Source: an uncultured Selenomonas sp.
GTDB lineage: Bacteria > Bacillota > Negativicutes > Selenomonadales > Selenomonadaceae
Length of the DNA: 37,790 nucleotides
Reading direction: 5' to 3'
Assembly (NCBI GenBank): GCA_905234515.1
Contig: CAJOIN010000002.1
Span: 2,091 to 39,880, forward strand
Position 1 is the first letter of the stretch. Each line of letters opens with the position of its first letter. Position numbers and translations under genes: made by a program. A model generated the notes under the pieces. The model was not told the DNA's origin. It saw only the letters and a list, made by a program, of their open reading frames with translations, and did not search any database. This document shows positions 8,666 through 18,395 of the stretch, piece by piece.

Positions 8666-9412
8666 ATGGATGATATTGTAAAGCTGGCAGATATACTGCA
8701 TAAGAGCAAGAACATTGTCTTTTTTGGCGGGGCTGGGATGTCAACGGAGTCCGGTATTCCAGATTTCAGGAGTTCCAAGGGATTGTACAATCAAAAGCTG
8801 GGCCGGCAGTTTTCACCTGAGGAGATGGTGTCCCATAGCTTTTTCCTGGATCATACGGAAGAATTCTATTCTTTTTACAGGGAGCATCTGATTTATCCCC
8901 AGGCCAGGCCGAATGATGGGCATAAAGCTTTGGCGCAGTTGGAAAGACAGGGCAAGCTGAAGGCTGTCATTACCCAAAATATCGATGGCCTGCACCAACT
9001 GGCTGGCTCCACAAATGTCATTGAGCTCCATGGCTCGGTGCTGAGGAATTATTGCATGGAGTGCCATGAGGCTTATGATGCAGCTTACGTGGTGGAACAC
9101 AGGCCTGTACCCTGTTGTAAAGCCTGCGGTGGCATAGTGAAGCCGGATGTAGTGTTGTATGAGGAACCGCTGGACAATGAGTTGCTGGAAAAGGCAGTCA
9201 GGGCCATTGGGGAGGCGGATACTCTGATTATCGGCGGCACGTCTCTGGTGGTTTATCCAGCGGCGGGGCTCATAAAATATTTCCGCGGCCAAAATCTGGT
9301 GATAATCAACAAAGACACCACCAAGGCAGATGAAGATGCCGATTTGGTGATACATGATTCAATCGGCAAAGTGTTGAAGTCAGCCGTGGAAAAAGCATTT
9401 AGCGAGATGTAG
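8666..9412 (+). CDS. cobB: NAD-dependent protein deacylase, Sir2 family
   Basis: FFGGAGMSTESGIPDFRSSKGLY...TQNIDGLHQLAGS...ELHGSV...CMEC...CKACGG. Confidence 0.93.
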   Translation: MDDIVKLADILHKSKNIVFFGGAGMSTESGIPDFRSSKGLYNQKLGRQFSPEEMVSHSFFLDHTEEFYSFYREHLIYPQARPNDGHKALAQLERQGKLKAVITQNIDGLHQLAGSTNVIELHGSVLRNYCMECHEAYDAAYVVEHRPVPCCKACGGIVKPDVVLYEEPLDNELLEKAVRAIGEADTLIIGGTSLVVYPAAGLIKYFRGQNLVIINKDTTKADEDADLVIHDSIGKVLKSAVEKAFSEM

Positions 9413-9428
9413 ATTAGTTGAAATAAAT

Positions 9429-9500
9429 AATAAGACTCTATTGACTCATTTTAGACTGGATGATATTATCTAGTTATAAATGAGTCAATAGAGTCTTATT
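9429..9500. promoter_or_regulatory. Perfect 23-bp inverted repeat over face-to-face promoter motifs upstream of the RND efflux locus
   Basis: AATAAGACTCTATTGACTCATTT (9429-9451) is the exact reverse complement of 9478-9500. Plus strand TTGACT (9441-9446)-17-TATTAT (9464-9469); minus strand TTGACT (9483-9488)-17-TATCAT (9460-9465). Confidence 0.8.
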
Positions 9501-9521
9501 TTATTGTGGAGGCTGGAATAA

Positions 9522-10625
9522 ATGACAAGGCAGAAAAAGTTGTGGATAGTGGTTGTAATGGCAGTCCTTATGGCAGGGGGTGCTTTCCTGGGAAGCAGAC
9601 AGGGGGAGACAGAGGAAACCAAGGCGGTTGCGCCCCTGGCTGTGAATACCCAGAGGACCCAGGTGTCGGAAAAACAGCAGGGCCTCAGGCTCACCGGCAC
9701 GGTGGAAGGCCTGACCTCCGCCATCATCAGCAGTCGTTATTCCGGCCAAGTGGAGGAGCTGAATGTAGAGAATGGGCAGATGGTTCAGGTAGGTACACCT
9801 CTTTTGCGCACCGACAGCCAGGAGTTGGGGAACAATGTGCGGCTGGCGGAGAACGGGGTCCGCAAGGCGGCGGTGAACCATGACAATATTGCCGTGAACT
9901 GCCGCCGTCAGCAAAGTCTTTATGATATGGGGGCTGTTTCCAAGCAGAACCTGGAGGCCGCCCAGACACAGTATGCCACCAGCCAGGCAGAGGTGGATGA
10001 TGCTGCTGCCAATCTGGCCATTGCCCAGAAGCGGCTCTCAGACGCTACGGTGACCAGCCCGGTCACCGGGGTGGTGGCCAACAAGCAGGTGACCTTGGGG
10101 CAGATGGTGTCTGCCGGTACACAGCTCATGACTGTGGAGCAGATTGATGCGGTGTATGTGACTGTGCAGGTGGAGCAGCAGGATATTGACAAGGTGAAGA
10201 TTGGCCGGGAAGCCAAGGTGAAGGTGGATACTTACAAGGATACGGTTTTTACCGGCCATGTGGCGGTAATCAATCCTGTGGCAGGCCGGGATAACCGGTT
10301 GTTTGAAGTGAAGATTCGGGTGGAAAACCCAGATTTCAAGCTGATGCCCGGAATGTTTGCAGAGATAACCCTGGCTGAGGAGGAGGCCCGCCCGGTGCTT
10401 ACGGTACCTCGTGGTGCCCTGACCTCCCGCAAGGGGCAGAATTATGTCTTTGTGGTGGACGATGAGGGCAAGGCCAAGCAGCTGCGGGTGGAAACCGGTG
10501 TCCTCTTTGATGAGGAACTGGAAATCAAGGGGGGCTTACCGGAAGGGTCCCTAGTGATCACGGATAACCTGGACAAGCTGAAGGACGGAGATGCAGTGAA
10601 TGCTTATGGAGGAGAAGAAAAGTGA
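9522..10625 (+). CDS. RND efflux periplasmic adaptor (HlyD/AcrA-like membrane fusion protein)
   Basis: EGLTSAIISSRYSGQVEELNVENGQMVQVGTPLLRTDS...ATVTSPVTGVVANKQVTLGQMVSAGTQLMTV...MPGMFAEI...VPRGAL. Confidence 0.92.
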   Translation: MTRQKKLWIVVVMAVLMAGGAFLGSRQGETEETKAVAPLAVNTQRTQVSEKQQGLRLTGTVEGLTSAIISSRYSGQVEELNVENGQMVQVGTPLLRTDSQELGNNVRLAENGVRKAAVNHDNIAVNCRRQQSLYDMGAVSKQNLEAAQTQYATSQAEVDDAAANLAIAQKRLSDATVTSPVTGVVANKQVTLGQMVSAGTQLMTVEQIDAVYVTVQVEQQDIDKVKIGREAKVKVDTYKDTVFTGHVAVINPVAGRDNRLFEVKIRVENPDFKLMPGMFAEITLAEEEARPVLTVPRGALTSRKGQNYVFVVDDEGKAKQLRVETGVLFDEELEIKGGLPEGSLVITDNLDKLKDGDAVNAYGGEEK

Positions 10626-12769
10626 GTTTGCCGGAACTTAGTATCAAAAGGCCGGTACTGGCCACGGTGATGACGGCGGCCTTGGTGCTTCTTGGGGCTG
10701 TGAGCCTGCTGAACCTGAACATCGCTGAGTATCCCAATATGTCCTACCCCTATGTGTCGGTGCATATCACCTACGACGGGGCCAGGCCGGAGCAGATGGA
10801 TGCCCAGATTGTCCGCAAGGTGGAGGAGGCGGTAAGCGAGGCCCGGGGTGTGCGCCATATTACCTCTACTTCCACGGAGGGAAATGCGGATATTGGCATT
10901 GAGTTTGCTATGGAGATAGATGCGGCGGCTGCTGTCCAGGAGGTGCGGGACAAGGTCAGCGCCATCAAGGAGGAACTGCCCAGCGGGGTCAGCGAGCCCG
11001 TGGTGTCCCGTTTTGACATGAATGCAGACCCGGTGGCGGCCATTGCTATCACCTCAGAGACGCTGTCCCAGCGGGAGTTGTCTATCCTGGTGGAGGATAC
11101 GGTGAAGGACCGCACTTCCGCCGCCCGGTATGACGGAGTGCCCGCCATCGGCATCGAGGTGGGCAAGCAGTCCGGGGGCAATGCTGTGAAGGTGGCCGCC
11201 GCCGTCAAGGAGGAACTTAATAAGCTCCAGGAAAAGCTGCCGGACAGCGTGCAGGTGCATCTGGTCCGGGATGACGCCCAGCGCATCAAGGATTCCATGC
11301 ACGGTGTCTATGAGGATTTGATTCTGGGAGGCATCTTTGCGGTGATGATTTCCCTGTTTATCTCCTTTACCCTGACCCCTATGCTGGCTTCAAAGTTCCT
11401 GCGGCCGGAGGCGGAGAAAAAAGGCTGGCTATGGGACAGGCAGCGGGCTTTCAGCCGCTGGTTTGATGGCCTGGCTCTGCGCTATGGGGAGTTCCTGGCC
11501 AAGGTGTTGGCTCATCATCGTAAGAAAATCGCACTGCTGGCGGTAGGACTCTTTGTGGCCAGCCTAAGTCTGTTGGGGCTTATCGGCATGGATATGCTGC
11601 CCTCCAGCGACAAGGGGCAGTTCACGGTGAAATATGAGCTGCAGGATGGTGTGTCTCTGGTCAAAAGAGAAGAAAGCACCAGGAAGATGGCAGAGCTTAT
11701 CAGCAAGAATCCTTCGGTGGAGCATGTATATGCTACCAGCAGCACCTCCGAGGCGGAATCCCTCTTTGTGAAGCTGAAGCCCAAGAAGGAGCGTGAGGCC
11801 AGCCAGGAGGAAATCATTGCCCAGGTGCGCCAGGAGCTCAATGCTATTCCTGGGGTGAAGGTCTACCTCGAGGGGCTTTCAGATATGGGGGAGCGCCCCA
11901 TTGCCATCAGCCTGGCGGGGGCGGATATGAACAAGCTGGGGGAGGCTTCGGATATGGTGGCCAAGGCTTTGGAGGAAATGCCCGGGGCCATTGATGTGAC
12001 AAGTTCCTATAAGCCCGGCTCCCCTAGGCTGTCCATCTTCACCAAGGAGGCCCGGGCCCATGATTTGGGGGTCACTAATGAAACCATCGGCAGTACAGTT
12101 TCTACCTTACTGGAGGGAAAGAAAACCGGCAAGTTCAGCGACACCGATGAGCAGGTGGACGTGCGGCTGCGATTGGCGGAAAGCGCTAGGGAAAATCCCA
12201 GCCAGCTGAATCTTATCCAGGTGGCTACGGGGCGGACTAAGTCTGATGGCACCAGCCAGCTGGTACCTTTGGCGGCGGTGTCGGACTGGAAATATGAGAC
12301 CAGCCCCGGCAGCATTCGTCGCTATGACCGTCAGAAGGAAGTGCGGGTTTCTGCCAATGTTGATGGCATGTCCCTGGGTGAGTTTGAAAACCTTTGGGCA
12401 GAAAAGCTGGAGAGTCTTGAATTGCCTGCAGGGGTCAGCACCGGCAGCGCCGGCTAGGCGGCGGAGATGGATGAGACCATGAACAGCATTTTGCAGAAGC
12501 TGGTGCTGGGCATTGCCTTTATCTTCATGATTCTGGCGGCCCAATTTGAATCCTTCCTGGAGCCCCTGGCCATGATGATGGGCATGCTGCCCCTGGCCAT
12601 GGACATGGGACCGGGCGCCGAGGCCAGAGCCCCTATGGCTCACGCTATCCTGGGAGGGCTCATCACCTCTACACTGCTGACCTTGGTGGTTATTCCCTGC
12701 CTTTACAGCCTTTTGAAAGGTTTTCTGGAGAAACGCAAAGGAAAAGTTTATCTGCCTGTGGTAGAATGA
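10622..12769 (+). pseudogene. AcrB-like RND permease with internal in-frame losses and an amber stop
   Basis: Conserved AcrB blocks are joined without the intervening domains (VEDTVKDR|TSAARYDGVPAI; YEDLILGGIFAV|MISLFISFTLTPML; FESFLEPLAMM|MGMLPLAMDMG). TAG at 12455-12457 separates GSAG from in-frame AAEMDETMNSIL. Confidence 0.8.
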
Positions 12770-12796
12770 GATGTAGTGTGTATTAGGAGAGAGATT

Positions 12797-13333
12797 ATGG
12801 CTTACGATAGAGATGAATTGCTGGCAAAGCTGGCTCGGGCCCTGGCCCAGAATCCCGGCAGCAGCATGAAGGAGTTGGCAGAGGAGGCAGGCATCAGCAA
12901 GGCCAGCCTTCACCGCATCTATTCCACCCGGGACAGCCTGTGCCAGACATTGGTGGAGCATACGACGCATATACTTGTTGACCTGATGGAACTTTTGCGG
13001 CGGGAACATCATGACTTTGACGGGGAACTGAAGGAATTGATTGCCTTCTATGTGAAGCATGACGCCTTTGTGCTTTTCATCGGCCGGGAGGCCTTTGTCC
13101 AGATGATAGACGAAGCGGTCTGGGACAGCTGCGATGAGGCGTTGGCCTCCTTCTTCCGGGGCGGCAAAGAGGCAGGAGCCTGGCGGGCAGATTTTTCTTC
13201 AGAGGAAATGAGGGATATCTTCAGAAGCCTGGTGGTGGGAATCCTGGAACATAATCTCTGGGATGGCAAGTATGGCAAGACAGCAGAAAAGCTGATCTAC
13301 AGGGCTTTGCTGGGAGGAATCGCCTCCAAATGA
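12797..13333 (+). CDS. TetR-family transcriptional regulator
   Basis: N-terminal HTH: LAQNPGSSMKELAEEAGISKASLHRIYSTRDSLCQTLVEHT; ATG 12797 after AGGAGAG. Confidence 0.88.
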   Translation: MAYDRDELLAKLARALAQNPGSSMKELAEEAGISKASLHRIYSTRDSLCQTLVEHTTHILVDLMELLRREHHDFDGELKELIAFYVKHDAFVLFIGREAFVQMIDEAVWDSCDEALASFFRGGKEAGAWRADFSSEEMRDIFRSLVVGILEHNLWDGKYGKTAEKLIYRALLGGIASK

Positions 13334-13337
13334 GAAA

Positions 13338-13382
13338 ACAGCAAAAAGCGGCCGTATGAGCAGTACGGCCGCTTTTTGCTGT
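13338..13382 (+). terminator. Strong intrinsic terminator after tetR
   Basis: ACAGCAAAAAGCGGCCGTA-N7-TACGGCCGCTTTTTGCTGT, 19-bp stem with an internal T5. Confidence 0.85.
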
Positions 13383-13482
13383 GTATTGTATTTAGGAGAG
13401 CTTAACGAAAGCCTGGATATAATATAACACAGATGATATTGATTATCAATAGCTAAATGAAAAATATTTTCAAATAAAATGA

Positions 13483-13518
13483 GAGCCTCCAAGGCAATAC
13501 ACAAAACCTTGGAGGCTC
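13483..13518 (-). terminator. Intrinsic terminator for the glycerate kinase operon
   Basis: GAGCCTCCAAGG-N12-CCTTGGAGGCTC, T-rich on the minus-strand 3' side. Confidence 0.7.
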
Positions 13519-13566
13519 CTTAGCGTATATAACGCTCTCCTGCTATTATTCTATCACGCTTGGACG

Positions 13567-14730
13567 TTATTGTCCAAATATTTCTCCTAATTGGGAGCTG
13601 GTTTTTAGAAGCCTGAATACCTGCTCTGCAGTGTCCATTGTGTTTTGCTGGGCATTCTTCGGCTCCATGGCTTCAGTTAGTGTGGTAACCTGTCGCAGGA
13701 TAGGGAAGAAAGCGTCTATGCCGTGGTCGTTACATAGTCTGGCATCAGGGGTTGCGCAGCCGGAAAAAGCGATGACCGGCTTTGCGTGTTTCTTGGCTAG
13801 TCGGGCAACGCCTATAGGGGCTTTGCCCATTACGGTCTGACCGTCAAGGCGGCCTTCGCCGGTAACAACAAGGTCAGCCCTGGCTATCTGTTCTTCCAGC
13901 TTAGTTTCCGTCATGACAATCGCAATGCCGGATTCCAGGGCAGCCTTGGTGAAAGTGAGGAAGGCAAAGCCAAGGCCCCCCGCGGCTCCAGCCCCGGGAG
14001 CATTGGGATTGGCGTGCGGGTATTTTGCCTGGGAAAGCTCGGCGTAGCGTTGCATCCATAGGTCCATATTGGAAATCATATCCGGGGCAGCTCCCTTTTG
14101 GGGACCGAATACAGCGCTGCATCCTTTAGGTCCGCAGAGGGGATTGGTGACATCGCAGGCGATGCGGAAGGTGCACTCCTTCAGTTCAGGCAGTACTTCA
14201 GCATCATCAATAGCGGCCAGTTTTTCCAGTCCTATGGCACCGTAGGGGACGGAATTGCCTTTGCTATCCAGCATCTTATAGCCTAGGGCCTGTAGCATGC
14301 CCAAGCCACCATCGTTGGTGGCGCTGCCGCCAATACCGATGATGAAATGGCGGCAGCCCTGGCTGATGGCATCCACCAAAATCTCGCCTACGCCATAGGT
14401 GGTAGTGTAGAGAGGATTTCTCTGTTCTTTAGGCACCAGGGTTATGCCGGCAGCGGCAGCCATCTCCAGGATGGCAGTTTTCCTATCCGGCAAGACGCCG
14501 TACTGGGCCCGCACCTTTTGCCCCAGGGGGTCTGTAACTTCCGTGGTCCGAAGCTGCCCGCCCATGCCAAGGGTAAGTGCTTCAACAGTTCCTTCACCGC
14601 CATCAGCCAAGGGCAGGACTTTGATATCAGCGTAAGGATAGACCCGGAGAACGCCGGAACGGACGGCTGCGCCAGCTTCAAGGGACGTCAGGCTTCCTTT
14701 GAATGAGTCGATTGCAACTACGATTTTCAA
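13567..14730 (-). CDS. glxK: Glycerate kinase
   Basis: [26 protein letters not shown]...[14 protein letters not shown]...[20 protein letters not shown]...[22 protein letters not shown]. Confidence 0.93.
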   Translation of the reverse strand: MKIVVAIDSFKGSLTSLEAGAAVRSGVLRVYPYADIKVLPLADGGEGTVEALTLGMGGQLRTTEVTDPLGQKVRAQYGVLPDRKTAILEMAAAAGITLVPKEQRNPLYTTTYGVGEILVDAISQGCRHFIIGIGGSATNDGGLGMLQALGYKMLDSKGNSVPYGAIGLEKLAAIDDAEVLPELKECTFRIACDVTNPLCGPKGCSAVFGPQKGAAPDMISNMDLWMQRYAELSQAKYPHANPNAPGAGAAGGLGFAFLTFTKAALESGIAIVMTETKLEEQIARADLVVTGEGRLDGQTVMGKAPIGVARLAKKHAKPVIAFSGCATPDARLCNDHGIDAFFPILRQVTTLTEAMEPKNAQQNTMDTAEQVFRLLKTSSQLGEIFGQ

Positions 14731-15563
14731 GGTAAAACAGTCCTTTCTCTCAGCAGGGAAATTTCCTGAGCGTAGCCGTCGAGTTCATTGGGCGTTTCCA
14801 GTATGAAGGGAAGTTCCCGCAGCTGTGGATGGTTGATGACCTTTGTCAGTGCCTCAAGGCCAATGCAGCCTTTGCCGATGCAGGCGTGCCGGTCTTTGTG
14901 GGAGCCGCAGGGATTCAGGCTGTCGTTGAGATGGATGGCTTTGAGACGTTTTAGACCGATAATACGGTCAAACTCTTCCAGCACCCCATCCAGGTCGTTT
15001 ACTATATCATAGCCACCGTCCCAGATATGGCAGGTATCCAGGCAGATGCCAAGTTTGTCCTGCAGCTCCACCCGGTCAATTATTTCCCGCAGTTCCTCGA
15101 AGCTGCGGCCAATCTCTGAGCCTTTTCCTGACATGGTCTCCAGCAGTACCGTGGTGGATTGGGTTGGGGAGAGTACGCGGTTGAGCTCTGCGGCAATCAG
15201 CTCAATACCAATTTTACTTCCTTGTCCTACATGGCTGCCGGGGTGGAAATTGTAATAGTTCCCCGGTGTGGCTTCCATACGCTGCAGGTCATCTGTCAGC
15301 ATCTCATGGGCAAAGGTGCGTAGATTGTCTTTGGCGGCACATAAGTTCATGGTGTAGGGAGCATGAGCTACCAGTTTGACGAAATGATGTTCCTCTGCAA
15401 AGTTTGTAAAGGCTTGCACGTCAGCAGGGTCAATATCCTTGGCCTTGCCGCCGCGGGGATTGCGGGTGAAGAAGGCAAAGGTGTCAGCCTTTATGCTGAC
15501 AGCGTCTTTGCCCATGGCAAGATATCCTTTGGCAGATGAGAGATGGCATCCAATGTGAAGCAT
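14727..15563 (-). CDS. nfo: Deoxyribonuclease IV (AP endonuclease)
   Basis: [18 protein letters not shown]...FFTRNPRGG...HAPYTMNL...[11 protein letters not shown]...[13 protein letters not shown]...[15 protein letters not shown]...HLNDS...[10 protein letters not shown]. Confidence 0.95.
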   Translation of the reverse strand: MLHIGCHLSSAKGYLAMGKDAVSIKADTFAFFTRNPRGGKAKDIDPADVQAFTNFAEEHHFVKLVAHAPYTMNLCAAKDNLRTFAHEMLTDDLQRMEATPGNYYNFHPGSHVGQGSKIGIELIAAELNRVLSPTQSTTVLLETMSGKGSEIGRSFEELREIIDRVELQDKLGICLDTCHIWDGGYDIVNDLDGVLEEFDRIIGLKRLKAIHLNDSLNPCGSHKDRHACIGKGCIGLEALTKVINHPQLRELPFILETPNELDGYAQEISLLRERTVLP

Positions 15564-15812
15564 GATAATCCCCCTTTCATATTTGCCAATATCTTAACAT
15601 GCAGTAGTGGTTGATGGCAAACAAACAGTGTGCGGAGCCAGTATGGCATTTCTCTAAATGAAATTTTGGATAATAGAATTTGATAGACTGTCTTTTTGAT
15701 GTTAGAATTGAAAAAAGATTTAAGTATCGTATGAAGGTATTGGCAGCTGCGGGAAAGAATAGTTCGTTAATAGTGAATCGGTCAATGGAGCTTGTGAGGA
15801 GGCTGAAGTATC

Positions 15813-16352
15813 ATGAAAAATCTTTTAAGGACTGCAGGATTGACCATATTCTTGCTGGTGGCGCTTATATCAACGGCTTTGGCAAATTATCCTGGAACGC
15901 TTGACAACGGAAATCTGGTGCTGGTGGATGGAGGCATGGGAGTGGGAAGGTATGCTGACAGGTCATCGGTGGCTGTGGAGAGATATGCACCGCCAGACTA
16001 TCAGATTGCTATCAACGTGGTGAGCCTGGAGTTCTCGGATGATTACTGGCGGGAGCATGGGACTTATGTTGGCGGGCCTTATAAAAAGGGAGACACGTTC
16101 ACTTTGAGTTTCCGTTACAACTGGGATCGAAAGGTCATCTCTTATTTGAGAGGCGGGCAGTGGATGGATTGGGATGTCAATCATGATTACAGCCATGCAG
16201 AAGGTGATCCCTTGATTCCATATACAGCAGAGGTAGCTTTTGTAAGTGCTTACAATATGCGCTTTTTTGATAACAAGATGGGCTACAGCCCTGTCCTGAA
16301 GAAATACCGGCCGGTTATTGATGAAACTTTGTATAGCAGTCTGGGCATTTGA
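15813..16352 (+). CDS. Putative secreted protein of unknown function
   Basis: Signal peptide MKNLLRTAGLTIFLLVALISTALA followed by a 155-aa aromatic-rich mature region; GAGGAGG RBS. Confidence 0.75.
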   Translation: MKNLLRTAGLTIFLLVALISTALANYPGTLDNGNLVLVDGGMGVGRYADRSSVAVERYAPPDYQIAINVVSLEFSDDYWREHGTYVGGPYKKGDTFTLSFRYNWDRKVISYLRGGQWMDWDVNHDYSHAEGDPLIPYTAEVAFVSAYNMRFFDNKMGYSPVLKKYRPVIDETLYSSLGI

Positions 16353-16410
16353 TAAAGAAATTGAGCAAATTCCTGTCATAGTTTAGTCATAGGAAAGGAA
16401 TGAGGAAAGT

Positions 16411-17397
16411 ATGAAATTAGCGATTTTAGGAACGGGTTTTATTGTAAAGGAGGGGATACTTCCTGCCCTCAAGGAGGTGCCGGAGATAAAGGCAGACGCC
16501 ATTTTTGCCCGGCCCGCCAGCAAGGGGAGAGCGGAGGCGTTGGCGAGAGCCTATGAAATCCCCAAGGTTTATACAGATTATGATAAATTGTTGGCTGACC
16601 CAGAGATAGATTTTGTTTATGTGGGACTAATCAACAGTGTACACTATGAGTATACGAAAAAGGCCCTGTTGGCGGGAAAACATGTCATTGTGGAAAAGCC
16701 CTTTGCTTCAGAGGCCGGGGAAGTGCGGGAATTAAAAGAATTGGCTGTTTCCAAAGGCCTCTATGTATTTGAGGCGGTGACCATTCATTACCTGCCTAAC
16801 TATGCTGCCATCCGGGAGAATCTGCCAAAACTTGGAAAAATCAAGGCCGTGGTGGCAAATTACTCCCAGTATTCCAGTCGTTATGACAAATATCTTCAGG
16901 GAGAGGTTTTGCCGGCCTTTGACCCCAAGTGCAGCGGCGGTGCCTTGTATGACATAAATATCTACAATTTGAATTTCATCATTGGCCTTTTTGGGAAACC
17001 TGAGGCTGTCACCTATACGGCTAATCTTGGCTTCAATGGCATTGATACCAGTGGCATGGTCAATATGAAATATCCTGGGTTCTTTGCACTGGCTGTTGGC
17101 GCCAAGGATACGGAAAGCCCCGGCTACATTACCATTCAAGGGGAAAAGGGCTATATAAAGGTTACGGATAAGCCCAATGAGATTCGCTCCTTTGAGATGA
17201 GCCTGCGTGGCAGCGGCGTTACTTCCTGCTATGAGCTCAATAAGTACAGCCACCGCATGGTGCATGAGTTCCAGGCTTTTGCCAAGATTTTTGCCGACGG
17301 GGATTATGAGACCATGAAGAGGGGGCTGGAGGTTTCTGTGGCTGTGATGGAAACTGCCGAGACCGCCCGCAAGCAGGCTGGCATTGTCTTTTCCTGA
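16411..17397 (+). CDS. Gfo/Idh/MocA-family oxidoreductase
   Basis: MKLAILGTGFIVKEGILPAL...DFVYVGLINSVHYEYTKKALLAGKHVIVEKPFAS. Confidence 0.92.
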   Translation: MKLAILGTGFIVKEGILPALKEVPEIKADAIFARPASKGRAEALARAYEIPKVYTDYDKLLADPEIDFVYVGLINSVHYEYTKKALLAGKHVIVEKPFASEAGEVRELKELAVSKGLYVFEAVTIHYLPNYAAIRENLPKLGKIKAVVANYSQYSSRYDKYLQGEVLPAFDPKCSGGALYDINIYNLNFIIGLFGKPEAVTYTANLGFNGIDTSGMVNMKYPGFFALAVGAKDTESPGYITIQGEKGYIKVTDKPNEIRSFEMSLRGSGVTSCYELNKYSHRMVHEFQAFAKIFADGDYETMKRGLEVSVAVMETAETARKQAGIVFS

Positions 17398-17436
17398 AAA
17401 GTCATAAACTGATCTGTGGGAGAAAGGAGATTGTTC

Positions 17437-18225
17437 TTGGAGTTCATTTTGTTTCTTTTGTTGGGCACAGGGGTTGGCGTTTTTGGTTCCTTAGTGGGGA
17501 TTGGCGGCGGGCTTATCTGTGTGCCGGTCTTTATATTTTTTATGTCCCAGGGGGGAATATATCCCTATTTTTCTACGGCAGCCCAAATTACTGGAACGTC
17601 CTTGCTTATTGTGCTGGCCAATGCCATGTCAGGGGCATTGGCATATATACGGCAGAAGCGGGTCTTTTTCCATGCAGCCATCCCTTTTGCCCTGGCCACC
17701 TTGCCAGGGGCGTTCCTGGGCTCCTGGATAGTGGACGGATTTACAGCGGGGATGCTGAATCTTTATTATGGCCTTTTTATAGGTTGTATGGCCATATTGA
17801 TGTATTGGAACGCTACGCACGCAAAGCATGAGAATCTGTTGAAAATACCTGCCGGCTTCACTTACAACCGCAAAATTGGCATTGCTGCCAGCATGGGGGT
17901 GGGATTCCTTTCCAGCATCTTTGGTGTGGGCGGGGGAATTATTCATGTGCCCATGATGGTGTATATATTGGGCTTCCCTGTGCATATAGCCACGGCAACC
18001 TCCTGTTTTATTCTGGCTGTTTCAGCCTTGGGAGGAAGCATTACCCATGTCCTTTTGAACCATGTGGTATGGATTCCTGCTATATGCATAAGTGTAGGGG
18101 CAGCTGTCGGTGCACAGATTGGGGCAAGAGTTTCCCGCAAGACACGCTCACAGACCATACTGCTTATGTTGGCCGTGGCTATGCTGTGCGTCAGCATACG
18201 TTTGATTCTTTCAGGGAGCATGTAA
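17437..18225 (+). CDS. Sulfite exporter TauE/SafE family membrane protein
   Basis: GTGVGVFGSLVGIGGGLICVPV...GVGFLSSIFGVGGGIIHVPMMVYILGFPVHIATATS. Probable TTG start after AAAGGAG; the listed ORF starts at 17416. Confidence 0.87.
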   Translation: MEFILFLLLGTGVGVFGSLVGIGGGLICVPVFIFFMSQGGIYPYFSTAAQITGTSLLIVLANAMSGALAYIRQKRVFFHAAIPFALATLPGAFLGSWIVDGFTAGMLNLYYGLFIGCMAILMYWNATHAKHENLLKIPAGFTYNRKIGIAASMGVGFLSSIFGVGGGIIHVPMMVYILGFPVHIATATSCFILAVSALGGSITHVLLNHVVWIPAICISVGAAVGAQIGARVSRKTRSQTILLMLAVAMLCVSIRLILSGSM

Positions 18226-18321
18226 AGTTAGTACAAAAGCCTTCTAAGGGGCTTTAGAAATAAGAGGAGGGGAGGCAAGGCGGTATAATTATCAGAAAAT
18301 AAAAATAATGGGACTTGTGAG

Positions 18322-18367
18322 CACAAATCTGCCAATTTGTGTTAGAATAGACAAATCATAGATTTGT
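18322..18367. promoter_or_regulatory. Paired inverted repeats upstream of the xanthine permease-xpt operon
   Basis: CACAAAT-N6-ATTTGTG (18322-18341) and ACAAATC-ATA-GATTTGT (18351-18367), flanking a -10-like TAGAAT. Confidence 0.6.
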
Positions 18368-18395
18368 TTGTGTTATAAGGAGTGGTTGAGAGAGT

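Noticed and set aside
4557-12457. Possible amber (TAG) recoding, because phzF and RND frames continue past TAG
   Set aside because: TAG also ends intact-looking genes here (Sel1 protein, Sir2), and the affected genes have further deletions, so pseudogenisation is simpler.
12107-13060. 317-aa minus-strand ORF across the RND permease end and tetR
   Set aside because: Overlaps recognisable plus-strand coding blocks in RND and TetR; no domain pattern.
18226-18395. Guanine/xanthine riboswitch upstream of the permease
   Set aside because: No purine-aptamer-like three-way junction or terminator seen in the short leader.
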